Positions 14,418-22,710 of a stretch of 64,000 nt of DNA are shown here, in pieces; the stretch's first letter is position 1, and each line of letters starts with the position of its first letter. This DNA is from Sporobacter sp963677825 (GTDB lineage: Bacteria > Bacillota > Clostridia > Oscillospirales > Oscillospiraceae): NCBI GenBank assembly GCA_963677825.2, contig CAXXEF010000001.1, forward strand, positions 62,001-126,000. The letters are read 5' to 3'. The notes beneath the pieces are model-generated. The model did no database searches and was not told the origin of the DNA. It was given only the letters and a program-made list of their open reading frames with translations. Made by a program: the position numbers and the translations under genes.

Positions 14418-16367
14418 TTATTGACCGATTGCTCTGGCGATCGTCCAAGCTGTTTGTGTGGCGGCGAAAATGTTTTTTGGCGTGACACAGTCACCGATCT
14501 GATGGAATTCGTCCGCACAGCCTGATAGCGCGATCGCCTCCTCGCGTAGAGGCTTCTGGCCGACGGCGTAAACGATTGTTGTGTCGGAAGAGAACAGCAC
14601 CGTCGGCCCGTCGGACCCGGAGACTGAAACGCCGGTCGGTGTAATCTCGTTGACCGTTGTGGATGTCAGCACCTTTATGCCGAGCTTCTTGATCTGATCC
14701 TCCAGCGCGAGCGTGTGCATGCTGAACGGGTCGACCGACAGTTCCGGCTGCTGCTCGACGATGACAACGGACCGGCCTTCCATCGCCAGATGGATGCCCA
14801 GCTCGACGCCGACAAGCCCGCCGCCGAGAATAATCACATTTTCCCCGGCCTTTTCCGGATGATAATAGACATCTTCCGCACTGACGACATTCGGCAGGTC
14901 GATGCCCTTGATCGGCGGCTTTACCGGCCGTGCGCCGAGCGCTGCGATGATCACGTCCGGCCGGAGAGACGCGGCGTAATCCGGCGTGACTTCCGTGCCC
15001 AGCCGGATATCGACGGCCGCTTTCGACAGCAGATGCGCCTGCACGGCGAGATAATCTTTGAGCTTTTGTTTAAAGGAGATGTTCTCCTCGCAAAGCAGCA
15101 CGCCGCCGAGCCGGTCGCTTTTTTCGCACAGCGTGACGTGATGTCCACGCTCGGCAGCCGTCAGCGCCGCCTGCATCCCGGCGACGCCGCCGCCGACGAT
15201 CAGAACATCCTTTTTCTCGCGCGCCGGCGGGAGGAATCGCGCCTCGTTCTCGTGGCCGATCACCGGGTTGACGGCGCAGTAGAAAATGCGGTATGCGCCG
15301 CAGCTGGCGAAGCACGTCGAGCAGCGCAGGCATTTGCGGATCTCGTCATCGCGGCCGGTGCGCGTTTTGCTTGGCAGTTCGGGATCGGCGAGCGCCTGCC
15401 GCCCGAGCACGACGATATCGGCTTGTCCGGACGCGACGATTTCTTCCATCATTGCCGGATCGGTATACGCGCCAACCGTTGCGACCGGCGTCTTGACGTT
15501 TTTCTTGATCTCGGCGGCGAATTGGAGGTTGACGCCGTCGGGTAAAAACATGCTCGGATGCGTGATGATCGTCGCCTCGAGCACCTCATGATTGCCGGTC
15601 GAGACGTGGATGAGGTCGACCTTGCCGTCGAGCGCCTTAGCGAACGCGACGCCCTCGTCGATGTCGTACCCGTCCGGGTTCGTTTCCGAGCCGCTCATGC
15701 GGTACTCAATCGGGAAATTCGGCCCGACAGCCTGCCGGATGCGCTCGACGACAGCCAGCGGCAGGCGCATACGGTTTTCAAAGCTGCCGCCCCATTTGTC
15801 GGTGCGGGTGTTGATCTGGCGCGACCAGAACTGCGGCAGCAGCCAGCCGTGTCCGCCGTGAATTGTGACCATATTAAAGCCGTATTGCTTGGCGAGCGCC
15901 GCTGCCGTACCGTACGATTCAATGATCTTCAGGATGCGCTCCTCGGGCATCTCAAGCACATGCCCGTATTTATTATCCATCTCGACAGGACCGTAGAGCG
16001 GTACACCGTGATCGTGCGAGGCGTGTGAATACATCCCCGCGTGTGAGAGTTCGACAGACGCCATCGCGCCATGGCGCGTAATCGCGCTGGCGACCTTTGA
16101 GAAGCCCGATTGCATTGCGGGGTCGTTGATGGGGAAGAGCCAGTCATAATGCCGCCCGTCCTGCCAGTCGACCATGCAGTCGCCGATGCATACGGAGGCG
16201 AAGCCGCCGCGTGCCTTGATTTCATAAAAGCCGACCATGTCGTCGGTCGGGAAAAGGTCGGGACCTATGTTGTAGTAGCCTTGCGGCGAGGCGCTGATGC
16301 GGTTCTTAAACAGCGCACCGGCGATTTTAATCGGTTGGAATAAGTGCGGGTATTTTGTCGTGCTCAT
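14418..16367 (-). CDS. Old-yellow-enzyme-family Fe-S flavoprotein (2-enoate / 2,4-dienoyl-CoA reductase type)
   Basis: A 649-residue three-part enzyme. Residues 1-340 are an FMN-binding TIM barrel (LFQPIKIAGALFKNRI at the start, GGHGWLLPQFWS near 170). About 345-370 hold the [4Fe-4S] set in CLRCSTCFASC plus a later Cys in FYCAVNPV. About 385-420 is a FAD Rossmann motif (VLIVGGGVAGMQAA) and about 505-535 a second dinucleotide motif (VIILGGGLVGVELG). This is the layout of 2-enoate reductase, FadH and the bile-acid enzymes BaiCD/BaiH. It likely reduces an activated C=C bond with NAD(P)H. Start ATG after AAAGGAG. It stands alone, so the substrate is not indicated. Confidence 0.9.
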   Translation of the reverse strand: MSTTKYPHLFQPIKIAGALFKNRISASPQGYYNIGPDLFPTDDMVGFYEIKARGGFASVCIGDCMVDWQDGRHYDWLFPINDPAMQSGFSKVASAITRHGAMASVELSHAGMYSHASHDHGVPLYGPVEMDNKYGHVLEMPEERILKIIESYGTAAALAKQYGFNMVTIHGGHGWLLPQFWSRQINTRTDKWGGSFENRMRLPLAVVERIRQAVGPNFPIEYRMSGSETNPDGYDIDEGVAFAKALDGKVDLIHVSTGNHEVLEATIITHPSMFLPDGVNLQFAAEIKKNVKTPVATVGAYTDPAMMEEIVASGQADIVVLGRQALADPELPSKTRTGRDDEIRKCLRCSTCFASCGAYRIFYCAVNPVIGHENEARFLPPAREKKDVLIVGGGVAGMQAALTAAERGHHVTLCEKSDRLGGVLLCEENISFKQKLKDYLAVQAHLLSKAAVDIRLGTEVTPDYAASLRPDVIIAALGARPVKPPIKGIDLPNVVSAEDVYYHPEKAGENVIILGGGLVGVELGIHLAMEGRSVVIVEQQPELSVDPFSMHTLALEDQIKKLGIKVLTSTTVNEITPTGVSVSGSDGPTVLFSSDTTIVYAVGQKPLREEAIALSGCADEFHQIGDCVTPKNIFAATQTAWTIARAIGQ

Positions 16368-16481
16368 ACTGTAGGGCTCCTTTCGATACGCGTCGTTAAT
16401 TTATATACATAAATTGTAGAGACTCGGCCCGACAATGTCAATTGGAGCAACACTTAAAATTATTCGCCGCCGTTCATGGGA

Positions 16482-16727
16482 TGCGACAAATGAATATGCT
16501 TATTTAAGTTGGCTAAAATCAGGAATTAAGGTTATTCAGCATGACGTATTTGACAAAATTATGAATTTAACTCAAAATAATGGTTATTGAAGTATGATCA
16601 GTTCGATAATTTTATAATTGTTGAGAATTATCCTATGCAAAAATTTAAAAGTCAAAACATATTTTTGTGCTAAAAAAACTTGAAGAAGTAGCCAATCAGT
16701 ATACTATCGTATGGAGTAAAGCTAATG
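16482..16727 (+). repeat. Direct repeat, copy 1 (about 246 bp)
   Basis: Starts TGCGACAAA and ends GGAGTAAAGCTAATG. It is almost identical, with few substitutions and a 1-base indel, to 17751-17995, about 1.27 kb downstream. It is AT-rich, unlike the flanking core genes, and encodes broken pieces of a toxin-like protein (see the pseudogene entry). In copy 2 the terminal ATG starts a lipoprotein gene. In copy 1 the equivalent ATG at 16725 opens only a 14-codon frame. Confidence 0.9.
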
Positions 16728-17036
16728 ATAAAAACCGTGCCGTACTGGAAATACGTTCGAAAATGGTAATTTTACTCAAGCGTGGGCAGATAAAACAAAT
16801 GGATTAACTAATGCATTTACTGGATGGAATGGACGATCAGTATATTCGGATATAAATGGACATCCATACTATTTATCAGAAGCGTACAAAGACTGATTGA
16901 GAAAACGTGGTCCCGTTGAGGCAAAGCTTAGTGAGGCCTGGGCAATGCCGCGTGCAAGCTATCTTTTACGAGGCTGAATGCTTATTACCCCGGTGGGCCT
17001 AATCCTGATCCTAAACCAGGTCCGGCTCCACATTAA
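16491..17036 (+). pseudogene. Decayed toxin-like gene fragment with Pro-rich tail
   Basis: No frame is open throughout, but protein-like stretches follow each other in shifted frames. YLSWLKSGIKVIQ is cut by a TGA after NGY; then KYDQFDNFIIVENYP ends at a TAA after IFLC; then LEEVANQYTIVWSK; then TGNTFENGNFTQAWADKTNG continuing to HPYYLSEAYKD and a stop; then GNAACKLSFTRLNAYYPGG ending in a Pro-rich PNPDPKPGPAPH and TAA at about 17036. This looks like the C-terminal end of a large secreted or polymorphic-toxin-type protein, followed by a putative immunity gene. The family could not be named, and no upstream toxin body remains. Confidence 0.55.
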
Positions 17037-17054
17037 TGGGAGGATACGAATGAA

Positions 17055-17660
17055 ATGAGAAGACGCATTACCCATATTGTATTAATAATTATAAGCATTT
17101 GCTGTGTTACAATTGCATTATTCTTCTTATATATACACTTAGTCCCATCAACTATCTTGCCCACAAAGAGCTCTCCGAACACGTTATCAATTGTGCGCTA
17201 TTCAGGACCATATGGTTTCCCCAATAAACCGGTGATTACACTAAAGCAGTATGTTAACGGTTCGCATATATGTAATTATACGCTTGAGATAAAAGCGGGG
17301 GTTTTCATTCAAGAACCGCAGTGGTATGAACTGCCAAAACTAAATAATGGACAAGTGGAAATTGATGTAAAATTTGGGGATGAAATGAGTAGTGGTATTA
17401 CGTTAATATACGACGACGCTCAAGACTTTTACCAAGAGGGGGTGCTTATATATTTTGCGAATTTTAGTATCCCACATGTATACTTTGTATCGGGAAAAGA
17501 AACGACGTGCTATAGCAGAGCTACCGATACTGAAGAATGGACAAACGTAACAGATTTTCCGTCATTAAAGGCAATTCCTGCAGATGAAGGTATAGGTTGG
17601 GTAACTGTTTACTCTGGCTGGAAAGAAAATAAATGGGTAGTTGAAGAAAGCGGCAGTTAG
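17055..17660 (+). CDS. Putative membrane-anchored or exported protein of the AT-rich island
   Basis: A 201-residue protein not assigned to a family. Basic MRRRITH is followed by one hydrophobic segment (IVLIIISICCVTIALFFLY), a signal anchor or uncleaved signal. The rest is a soluble, probably beta-rich domain with aromatic residues near the end (GWVTVYSGWKENKW). GGGAGG lies 10 bases before the ATG; an overlapping ATG-AAA-TGA at 17049 precedes it. It is AT-rich like its surroundings. It directly follows a toxin-like fragment, so an immunity protein is a reasonable guess, not shown. A strong terminator follows. Confidence 0.65.
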   Translation: MRRRITHIVLIIISICCVTIALFFLYIHLVPSTILPTKSSPNTLSIVRYSGPYGFPNKPVITLKQYVNGSHICNYTLEIKAGVFIQEPQWYELPKLNNGQVEIDVKFGDEMSSGITLIYDDAQDFYQEGVLIYFANFSIPHVYFVSGKETTCYSRATDTEEWTNVTDFPSLKAIPADEGIGWVTVYSGWKENKWVVEESGS

Positions 17661-17704
17661 CTTCAATAATCGAAACTGAGTTGACTCATGACGACCATAT
17701 AAGC

Positions 17705-17736
17705 AAGGGCCGTCTTCGAAAGAAGACGGCCCTTTT
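17705..17736. terminator. Terminator within the AT-rich island
   Basis: AAGGGCCGTCTTC and GAAGACGGCCCTT form a perfect 13-bp stem with a GAAA tetraloop, followed by TT. It ends the 17055-17660 gene and separates it from repeat copy 2. Confidence 0.88.
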
Positions 17737-17750
17737 CTCATGCCCACGCT

Positions 17751-17995
17751 TGCGACAAAAGAATAGGCTTATTTAAGTTGGCTAAAATCAGGAATTAAGG
17801 TTATTCAGCATGACGCATTTGACAAAATTATGAATTTAACTCAAAATAATGGTTATTGAAGTATGATCGGTTCGATAATTTTATAATTGTTGAGAATTAT
17901 CCTATGCTAAAATTTAATAGTCAAAAGATATTTTTGTGCTAAAAAACTTGAAGAAGTAGCCAATCAGTATACTATCGTATGGAGTAAAGCTAATG
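17751..17995 (+). repeat. Direct repeat, copy 2 (about 245 bp)
   Basis: Nearly identical to 16482-16727. It shares the in-frame TGA after the NGY codons and the TAA after IFLC, so those lesions predate the duplication. It has one A fewer in the A-run near 17941, which adds a further frameshift. Its last bases supply the GGAG ribosome-binding site and the ATG (17993) of the following lipoprotein gene. Confidence 0.9.
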
Positions 17996-18655
17996 CTAAA
18001 CAAAAAAACCGGTGCGGTAATAATTATAGTATTTTTCATTGTTACAATATACGGATGTGGCGTTAATAAAGAACTGCAATATAACGAAGACATTGATGCA
18101 ATAGTATATAAAAATGAAGCATATAGCTATGTTTCAATCCCGCCTGATAAAGTCTGTCAATTTGCAAGCAACAGGTATCTTGGGGAAACAGATAATGGGC
18201 ATAGCGTATATGATGTCAATGGTTCAACAGCGTTCTTATGCACACGCACATGGGATGGCTTCCCTTCGCTTTATGCACTATACCCTGAGAATGTTTTTAA
18301 AACAGATATCGCAACAGGCGTTTACATACAAAAAAATTATATAAATAGCGCCAAGGCTGCAAATGTATTTCTTTCTCTCCTCAATATTCAGGGCGAAACA
18401 TATAAGTATACAAGTGAGGTTGCAAAAACGTTTTCCATTAAGATCTGCTATAATGAATTGCCAATCGGGACTGCATGGCTAGGTGAGATTTCTATTGTAA
18501 ATAATACATGGATATTTACCTCGCAAAATGAGCTTGAAAGGCGTATAAATCTCAATGTTCATTCTGAACAGAAATATGAAGAAATTGAAGTTATAGGTAT
18601 CGTTATTTCTGACGAGACACTACTTCAGAGCATTAAGTCTTACATTAAATTTTAA
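17993..18655 (+). CDS. Putative lipoprotein of the AT-rich island
   Basis: A 220-residue protein starting MLNKKTGAV with a hydrophobic stretch (IIIVFFIVTIYG) before Cys22, a plausible lipobox (IYG-C), so it is probably lipid-anchored outside the membrane. The mature part has no recognised motif. Mixed beta-type segments end in YEEIEVIGIVISDETLL. GGAG lies 8 bases before the ATG, inside the direct repeat. Placement after a toxin-like fragment suggests an immunity-type role; this is inference only. A perfect hairpin terminator follows. Confidence 0.7.
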   Translation: MLNKKTGAVIIIVFFIVTIYGCGVNKELQYNEDIDAIVYKNEAYSYVSIPPDKVCQFASNRYLGETDNGHSVYDVNGSTAFLCTRTWDGFPSLYALYPENVFKTDIATGVYIQKNYINSAKAANVFLSLLNIQGETYKYTSEVAKTFSIKICYNELPIGTAWLGEISIVNNTWIFTSQNELERRINLNVHSEQKYEEIEVIGIVISDETLLQSIKSYIKF

Positions 18656-18670
18656 TACTTAGTCCAACAC

Positions 18671-18700
18671 AAACAGGCCATGCAAATACATGGCCTGTTT
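18671..18700. terminator. Terminator after the lipoprotein gene
   Basis: AAACAGGCCATG and CATGGCCTGTTT form a 12-bp perfect stem around CAAATA. It also faces the converging rubrerythrin-like gene. Confidence 0.85.
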
Positions 18701-18712
18701 ATTGTTGCGTTT

Positions 18713-19219
18713 TCACAGCATCTCTTCCAGCAGACTGCCGATCTGTTCGGCGTGCTGCGCTTCCTCGGCGCCGAGCGATTTATACAGCGCCGCGAGTTCC
18801 GCGCTGTACGTCTCGGCGGCGGCGTCCGCGTACGCTTCGGCGCCTTGACGTTCGGCGGTATAGCGCAGCCGCAGCGTCTCGGCTACCGACCGGACGTATG
18901 GACACGAGCCGGGCGGCGTATACGTCTTGCCGGTCAGGATGTAATATTTGGCTTTGAGCTTCTTATAATGATAGCGCTCGTCGGCGGCGATGTGCTGGAG
19001 CGTTTGACGCATGCTGCCGCGGCTTTTTGCCGACAGCGCCGCGTAGACGCGCGCGTCGCAGTATTCATCGTCCATAAAAGCGCGCAGCGTTTCGGCGTCG
19101 CCGGGGACAGCGGGAACGGGCGGCGCATCGGGCGTGTAGCTGCCGGCCTTCATCACACGGCGCCAGACGGCGTCGAATTTACCCTTGTCGAAATCAAGCG
19201 GGCTTGTATCCATAAACAT
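18713..19219 (-). CDS. Ferritin-like / rubrerythrin-type protein
   Basis: A 168-residue helical protein. MDDEYCDARVY near 48-58 and AADERYHYKKLK near 78-90 carry the Glu and ExxH-type ligands of one half of a ferritin-like di-iron site. RQGAEAYADAA and LGAEEAQHAEQIG supply the second half. There is no C-terminal rubredoxin CxxC pair, so it is not a full rubrerythrin; it could reduce peroxide or store iron. GAGG precedes two possible ATGs (19219 and 19213) and the longer is given. It is divergent from rsmE across a 150-bp gap. Confidence 0.75.
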   Translation of the reverse strand: MFMDTSPLDFDKGKFDAVWRRVMKAGSYTPDAPPVPAVPGDAETLRAFMDDEYCDARVYAALSAKSRGSMRQTLQHIAADERYHYKKLKAKYYILTGKTYTPPGSCPYVRSVAETLRLRYTAERQGAEAYADAAAETYSAELAALYKSLGAEEAQHAEQIGSLLEEML

Positions 19220-19306
19220 CAGTCCTCAATGAATGGTTAATCGTGTTGTCTTGTCCGACGGCGGATTTTTCGCACGTCGGGATCACTTCATACTATGCAG
19301 TGCTTG

Positions 19307-19335
19307 TTGCCAGAGTGCCGCCAATCTGTTAAAAT
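19307..19335 (+). promoter_or_regulatory. rsmE promoter
   Basis: TTGCCA (19307-19312) and TAAAAT (19330-19335) are 17 bases apart, 33 bases before the rsmE ATG. Confidence 0.6.
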
Positions 19336-19368
19336 AAAACGACGAAAAACTGCAAGGGTGGCGATTGT

Positions 19369-20103
19369 ATGCCGAGATTTTTCATCACCGCGTCCAATAT
19401 CTTTGGCGGCGCGGCGTACCTGAGCGCTAAAGAGGCCGACCATATACGCGCGCTGCGCATCCGCGACGGGGAAAGCTTCACCGTCTGCGACGGCGATGGA
19501 ACCGACTACACCTGCCGCCTTAAAAAGATCATGCCGGACGGTGCCGAGGCGGAAATCCTCGACAAAGCGCCGACGCGCACAGAGCCGTCGGTTTACTGTG
19601 TGATGTTCATGGCGTTCGCCAAGGGCGACCGTCTGGAAACGGCTGTGCAAAAATGCGTCGAGCTCGGCGCGTCGGAGCTGGCGCTCTATCCGTCGGCGCG
19701 TTGCGTTTCACGCCCGGACGGCGTATCGTCACTGAAAAAGACGAGCCGTCTACAAAAAATCGCCGAGGAGGCAGCCAAGCAGTCCGGTCGCGGCAAGATC
19801 CCGTCGGTGACGGTCTCGCCGTCGTTCGAGCAGGCGGTTTTACGCGCGGCACGTACCGACTTGCCGCTGTTCCTGTATGAAAACGAGCAGACCGTCCATA
19901 TCCGGCAGGCGCTGGAATCATGCGCCGAGCCGAAGACGGCGGCGATCATGACCGGCCCTGAGGGCGGCTTTGAGCCCGAAGAAGCGGCACTTGCCGCTGA
20001 AAAGGGCATGACGATCGTCTCGCTCGGCCCGCGCATCCTGCGCTGTGAAACGGCACCGATAGCGGCGCTGTCGGCACTGATGTACCAAACGGGTAATTTT
20101 TAG
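19369..20103 (+). CDS. rsmE: 16S rRNA (uracil1498-N3)-methyltransferase
   Basis: A 244-residue SPOUT methyltransferase of the usual length. The N-terminal PUA-like domain starts MPRFFI and holds KEADHIRALRIRDG. The C-terminal knot domain has MTGPEGGFEPEE and LGPRILRCETAPIAAL, which form the SAM-binding trefoil knot. It methylates N3 of U1498 in the 30S subunit. AAGGGTGG precedes the ATG. In many Firmicutes rsmE follows prmA and dnaJ, but here it has its own promoter and stands alone. Confidence 0.95.
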   Translation: MPRFFITASNIFGGAAYLSAKEADHIRALRIRDGESFTVCDGDGTDYTCRLKKIMPDGAEAEILDKAPTRTEPSVYCVMFMAFAKGDRLETAVQKCVELGASELALYPSARCVSRPDGVSSLKKTSRLQKIAEEAAKQSGRGKIPSVTVSPSFEQAVLRAARTDLPLFLYENEQTVHIRQALESCAEPKTAAIMTGPEGGFEPEEAALAAEKGMTIVSLGPRILRCETAPIAALSALMYQTGNF

Positions 20104-20131
20104 AACTGTAAAAACTGCACCGAGGCAGGCC

Positions 20132-20312
20132 GCCGAAGGCCGGGAAAAGAAGTGTGATCTTTTGTTACTTCGGCTGTGTAAAACCGGTATTATACTGTTT
20201 TACGCCTAAAGCTTATGTATTCGCGTGGGGGATACATAAGGGGGAGGCGGCTTTATAAAAAGCCTACCCCTTATGCCGGCCTTTTGGGTACTTTTCGTCC
20301 GGTACGAAAAGT
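20132..20312. other. Highly structured intergenic element upstream of the hydratase gene
   Basis: The 305-base gap 20104-20408 holds no gene but several inverted repeats. GCCGAAG (20132-20138) pairs with CTTCGGC (20168-20174), with AAAAGA/TCTTTT nested inside. CTTATGTAT (20212-20220) pairs with ATACATAAG (20232-20240). CATAAGGGG-type sequence (from 20235) pairs with CCCCTTATG (to 20275). ACTTTTCGT (20290-20298) pairs with ACGAAAAGT (20304-20312). The second and third stems share bases and exclude each other. This could be an RNA leader of the next gene or a dispersed palindromic repeat. No known riboswitch was recognised. Confidence 0.6.
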
Positions 20313-20408
20313 GCCGCCCCGAAGAGAATCCAATCCGCCATGAAGTGAATTTGTTATTGCGATGCCGACATTAGCGCGGTACGAGAAAGATCAAAGGAGA
20401 CAACGACC

Positions 20409-22664
20409 ATGCCCATGACCGAACTGTATGATAAAGGTGTATATCTGATTAACGGACAACCCGTTAAAGCCGATAAAGCGTCCGGCGCCGGAGCACCTGA
20501 TACCGCGCGCGAGAAAACAATGGCGTACCGCATACTACGCGCACACGACACGAGCGACGATCCCAAAAAGCTGTGCGTGAAGTTTGACGCGCTCGTCTCG
20601 CATGATATCACCTACGTCGGCATTATCCAGACGGCGCGCGCGTCGGGTATGACGAAGTTCCCGATCCCGTACGCGCTGACGAACTGCCACAACAGCCTAT
20701 GCGCCGTCGGCGGTACGATCAATGAAGACGATCACTTTTTCGGCCTGTCGGCCGCGAAAAAATACGGCGGCATTTTCGTCCCGCCGAATCAGGCCGTTAT
20801 CCATCAATACGCGCGTGAAGCGCTGGCCGGCTGCGGTAAGATGATTCTCGGCTCCGACTCGCACACACGCTACGGCTGCTATGGCACGCTCGGCGTCGGT
20901 GAGGGCGGCGGCGAGCTCGCCAAGCAGCTCTTGGAGAACACCTACGACGTCGACGCACCCGAGGTCGTGCTCGTCTGGGTCGAGGGCGACGTGCCGCACG
21001 GCATCGGTCCGCACGACGTGGCGATTGCTCTCGTCGGGGCGACGTTCCCGAACGGGTTCGTTAAAAATAAGATTCTCGAATTCGTCGGCCCGGGCATTGG
21101 CGCCTTGACGATGGACTTCCGCATCGGCGTCGACGTTATGACAACGGAGACGAGTTGCCTGAGCTCTATCTGGACGACGGACGATAAGGTCAAAGAATAC
21201 TATGAAACCATCGGACGCCCGGAGGCGTATGAGACGCTGAACCCCGAGGAGGGCGCGTATTACGACAGCATGGTCACGATCAATCTCAGCGAGATGGAAT
21301 CGATGATTGCGCTGCCGTTTCACCCGTCAAAAGCCTATACGGTGCATGCGCTTCAAAAAGAACCCGAGCGCATCTTCAAAGAGATCGAGGACGCCTGCAA
21401 CAAGGAGCTTGGCGGCAAGGTGACGCTGGACCTCCGGCGCCACATCACGCCGGACGGCAAAATCGCCGTCGATCAGGGCGTGATCGTCGGCTGTGCGGGC
21501 GGCATGTATGAAAACATCTCCGAAGCCGCCGATATTCTACGCGGCAAGTCTGTCGGTGACGACTATTTCTCCATGTCGGTCTATCCGTCCTCATCGCCGA
21601 TCGGTCTGGCGATGACGAAGGACGGCATCGCTGCCGACTTGATGGAAACAGGCACACTCATCAAGTCCGCGTTTTGCGGACCGTGCTTCGGCGCTGGCGA
21701 CACTCCGGCGCATAACGCGTTGTCGATCCGCCACGCGACGCGCAATTTCGCCAACCGTGAGGGCGCGAAGCCGTCCGGCGGGCAGATTGCGGCCGTCGCG
21801 CTGATGGACGCGCGCTCGATTGCTGCAACGGCCGCGAACGGCGGTATCCTTACCGCCGCGACCGATATCGCGTACGACGTAACGCCGCGCACGTACCATT
21901 ACGATCCCGAAATTTACCAAAAGCGCGTTTACAACGGCTTCGGCAAAGCCGATCCGTCTGTTGAATTGCGTTTTGGCCCCAATATCGCCGACTGGCCGAC
22001 GATGCCGAAAATGAACGACGACCTGCTCGTGAAGCTGTGCGCCGTCATCCGTGACGAGGTCACGACGACGGACGAGCTAATCCCGTCGGGCGAGACGTCG
22101 TCTTACCGCTCCAATCCGATCGCGCTGTCGGAGTTCACACTCTCACGGCGTGTGCCGGAATATGTTGAGCGCAGCAAGGCCGTCCGCGCGCTTGAAGAGG
22201 CGCGCCGTGAAGGCAATGTGCCGAAGGAAGTCGCACAGGTGCTCAACAAGGTCGGCGGCGACGTGGATAAAACGTCAGTCGGATCGTGCATCTTCGCTAA
22301 AAAGCCGGGCGACGGCAGCGCGCGCGAGCAGGCGGCGTCCTGCCAGAAAGTACTTGGCGGCTGGGCGAACATCTGCTATGAGTACGCGACGAAACGCTAC
22401 CGCTCCAACTGCATCAACTGGGGCCTCGTCCCATTTACGATCGATGAGTCTGAGACGTTCGAGTATACGGACGGCGACTGGGTTTACGTGCCGGGGATTC
22501 GCGAGGCATTGTTAAACGGTGTTGAGACAGTGCAAGGCAAGGTCATTACAGCCGACGGCGTGAACGACATTACGCTGACGTGCGCGGGCCTCAGCCCCGA
22601 CGAGCGGATCATCCTCACCGAAGGGTGCCTCATGAATTTCTACGCCGCTGGGTATGGGAAATAG
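20409..22664 (+). CDS. Aconitase-family hydratase
   Basis: A 751-residue protein of the aconitase superfamily, in length and style like the E. coli YbhJ-type hydratases rather than AcnA/AcnB. ALTNCHNSLCAVGG and GSDSHTRYGCYGTLGVGEGG are aconitase-type active-site segments. Cluster cysteines are likely those in GVIVGCAGG and FCGPCFGAGDTPAHN. The C-terminal part resembles the swivel domain. Genomic pairing with isocitrate dehydrogenase 0.8 kb downstream suggests it supplies aconitase activity for the oxidative TCA branch and glutamate synthesis; other hydroxyacid substrates are possible. AAAGGAG precedes the ATG at 20409. The leader is the structured gap 20104-20408. Confidence 0.88.
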   Translation: MPMTELYDKGVYLINGQPVKADKASGAGAPDTAREKTMAYRILRAHDTSDDPKKLCVKFDALVSHDITYVGIIQTARASGMTKFPIPYALTNCHNSLCAVGGTINEDDHFFGLSAAKKYGGIFVPPNQAVIHQYAREALAGCGKMILGSDSHTRYGCYGTLGVGEGGGELAKQLLENTYDVDAPEVVLVWVEGDVPHGIGPHDVAIALVGATFPNGFVKNKILEFVGPGIGALTMDFRIGVDVMTTETSCLSSIWTTDDKVKEYYETIGRPEAYETLNPEEGAYYDSMVTINLSEMESMIALPFHPSKAYTVHALQKEPERIFKEIEDACNKELGGKVTLDLRRHITPDGKIAVDQGVIVGCAGGMYENISEAADILRGKSVGDDYFSMSVYPSSSPIGLAMTKDGIAADLMETGTLIKSAFCGPCFGAGDTPAHNALSIRHATRNFANREGAKPSGGQIAAVALMDARSIAATAANGGILTAATDIAYDVTPRTYHYDPEIYQKRVYNGFGKADPSVELRFGPNIADWPTMPKMNDDLLVKLCAVIRDEVTTTDELIPSGETSSYRSNPIALSEFTLSRRVPEYVERSKAVRALEEARREGNVPKEVAQVLNKVGGDVDKTSVGSCIFAKKPGDGSAREQAASCQKVLGGWANICYEYATKRYRSNCINWGLVPFTIDESETFEYTDGDWVYVPGIREALLNGVETVQGKVITADGVNDITLTCAGLSPDERIILTEGCLMNFYAAGYGK

Positions 22665-22710
22665 CGTCCTTGACTGTGAAGCGCGCGGCGCTGTGCTCAT
22701 AGGAGATAAC

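Noticed and set aside
16482..17995. Possible CRISPR or transposon, because of repeats
   Set aside because: Only two long copies about 1.27 kb apart, with no short regular spacers, no terminal inverted repeats and no transposase. A segmental duplication of a coding remnant fits better.
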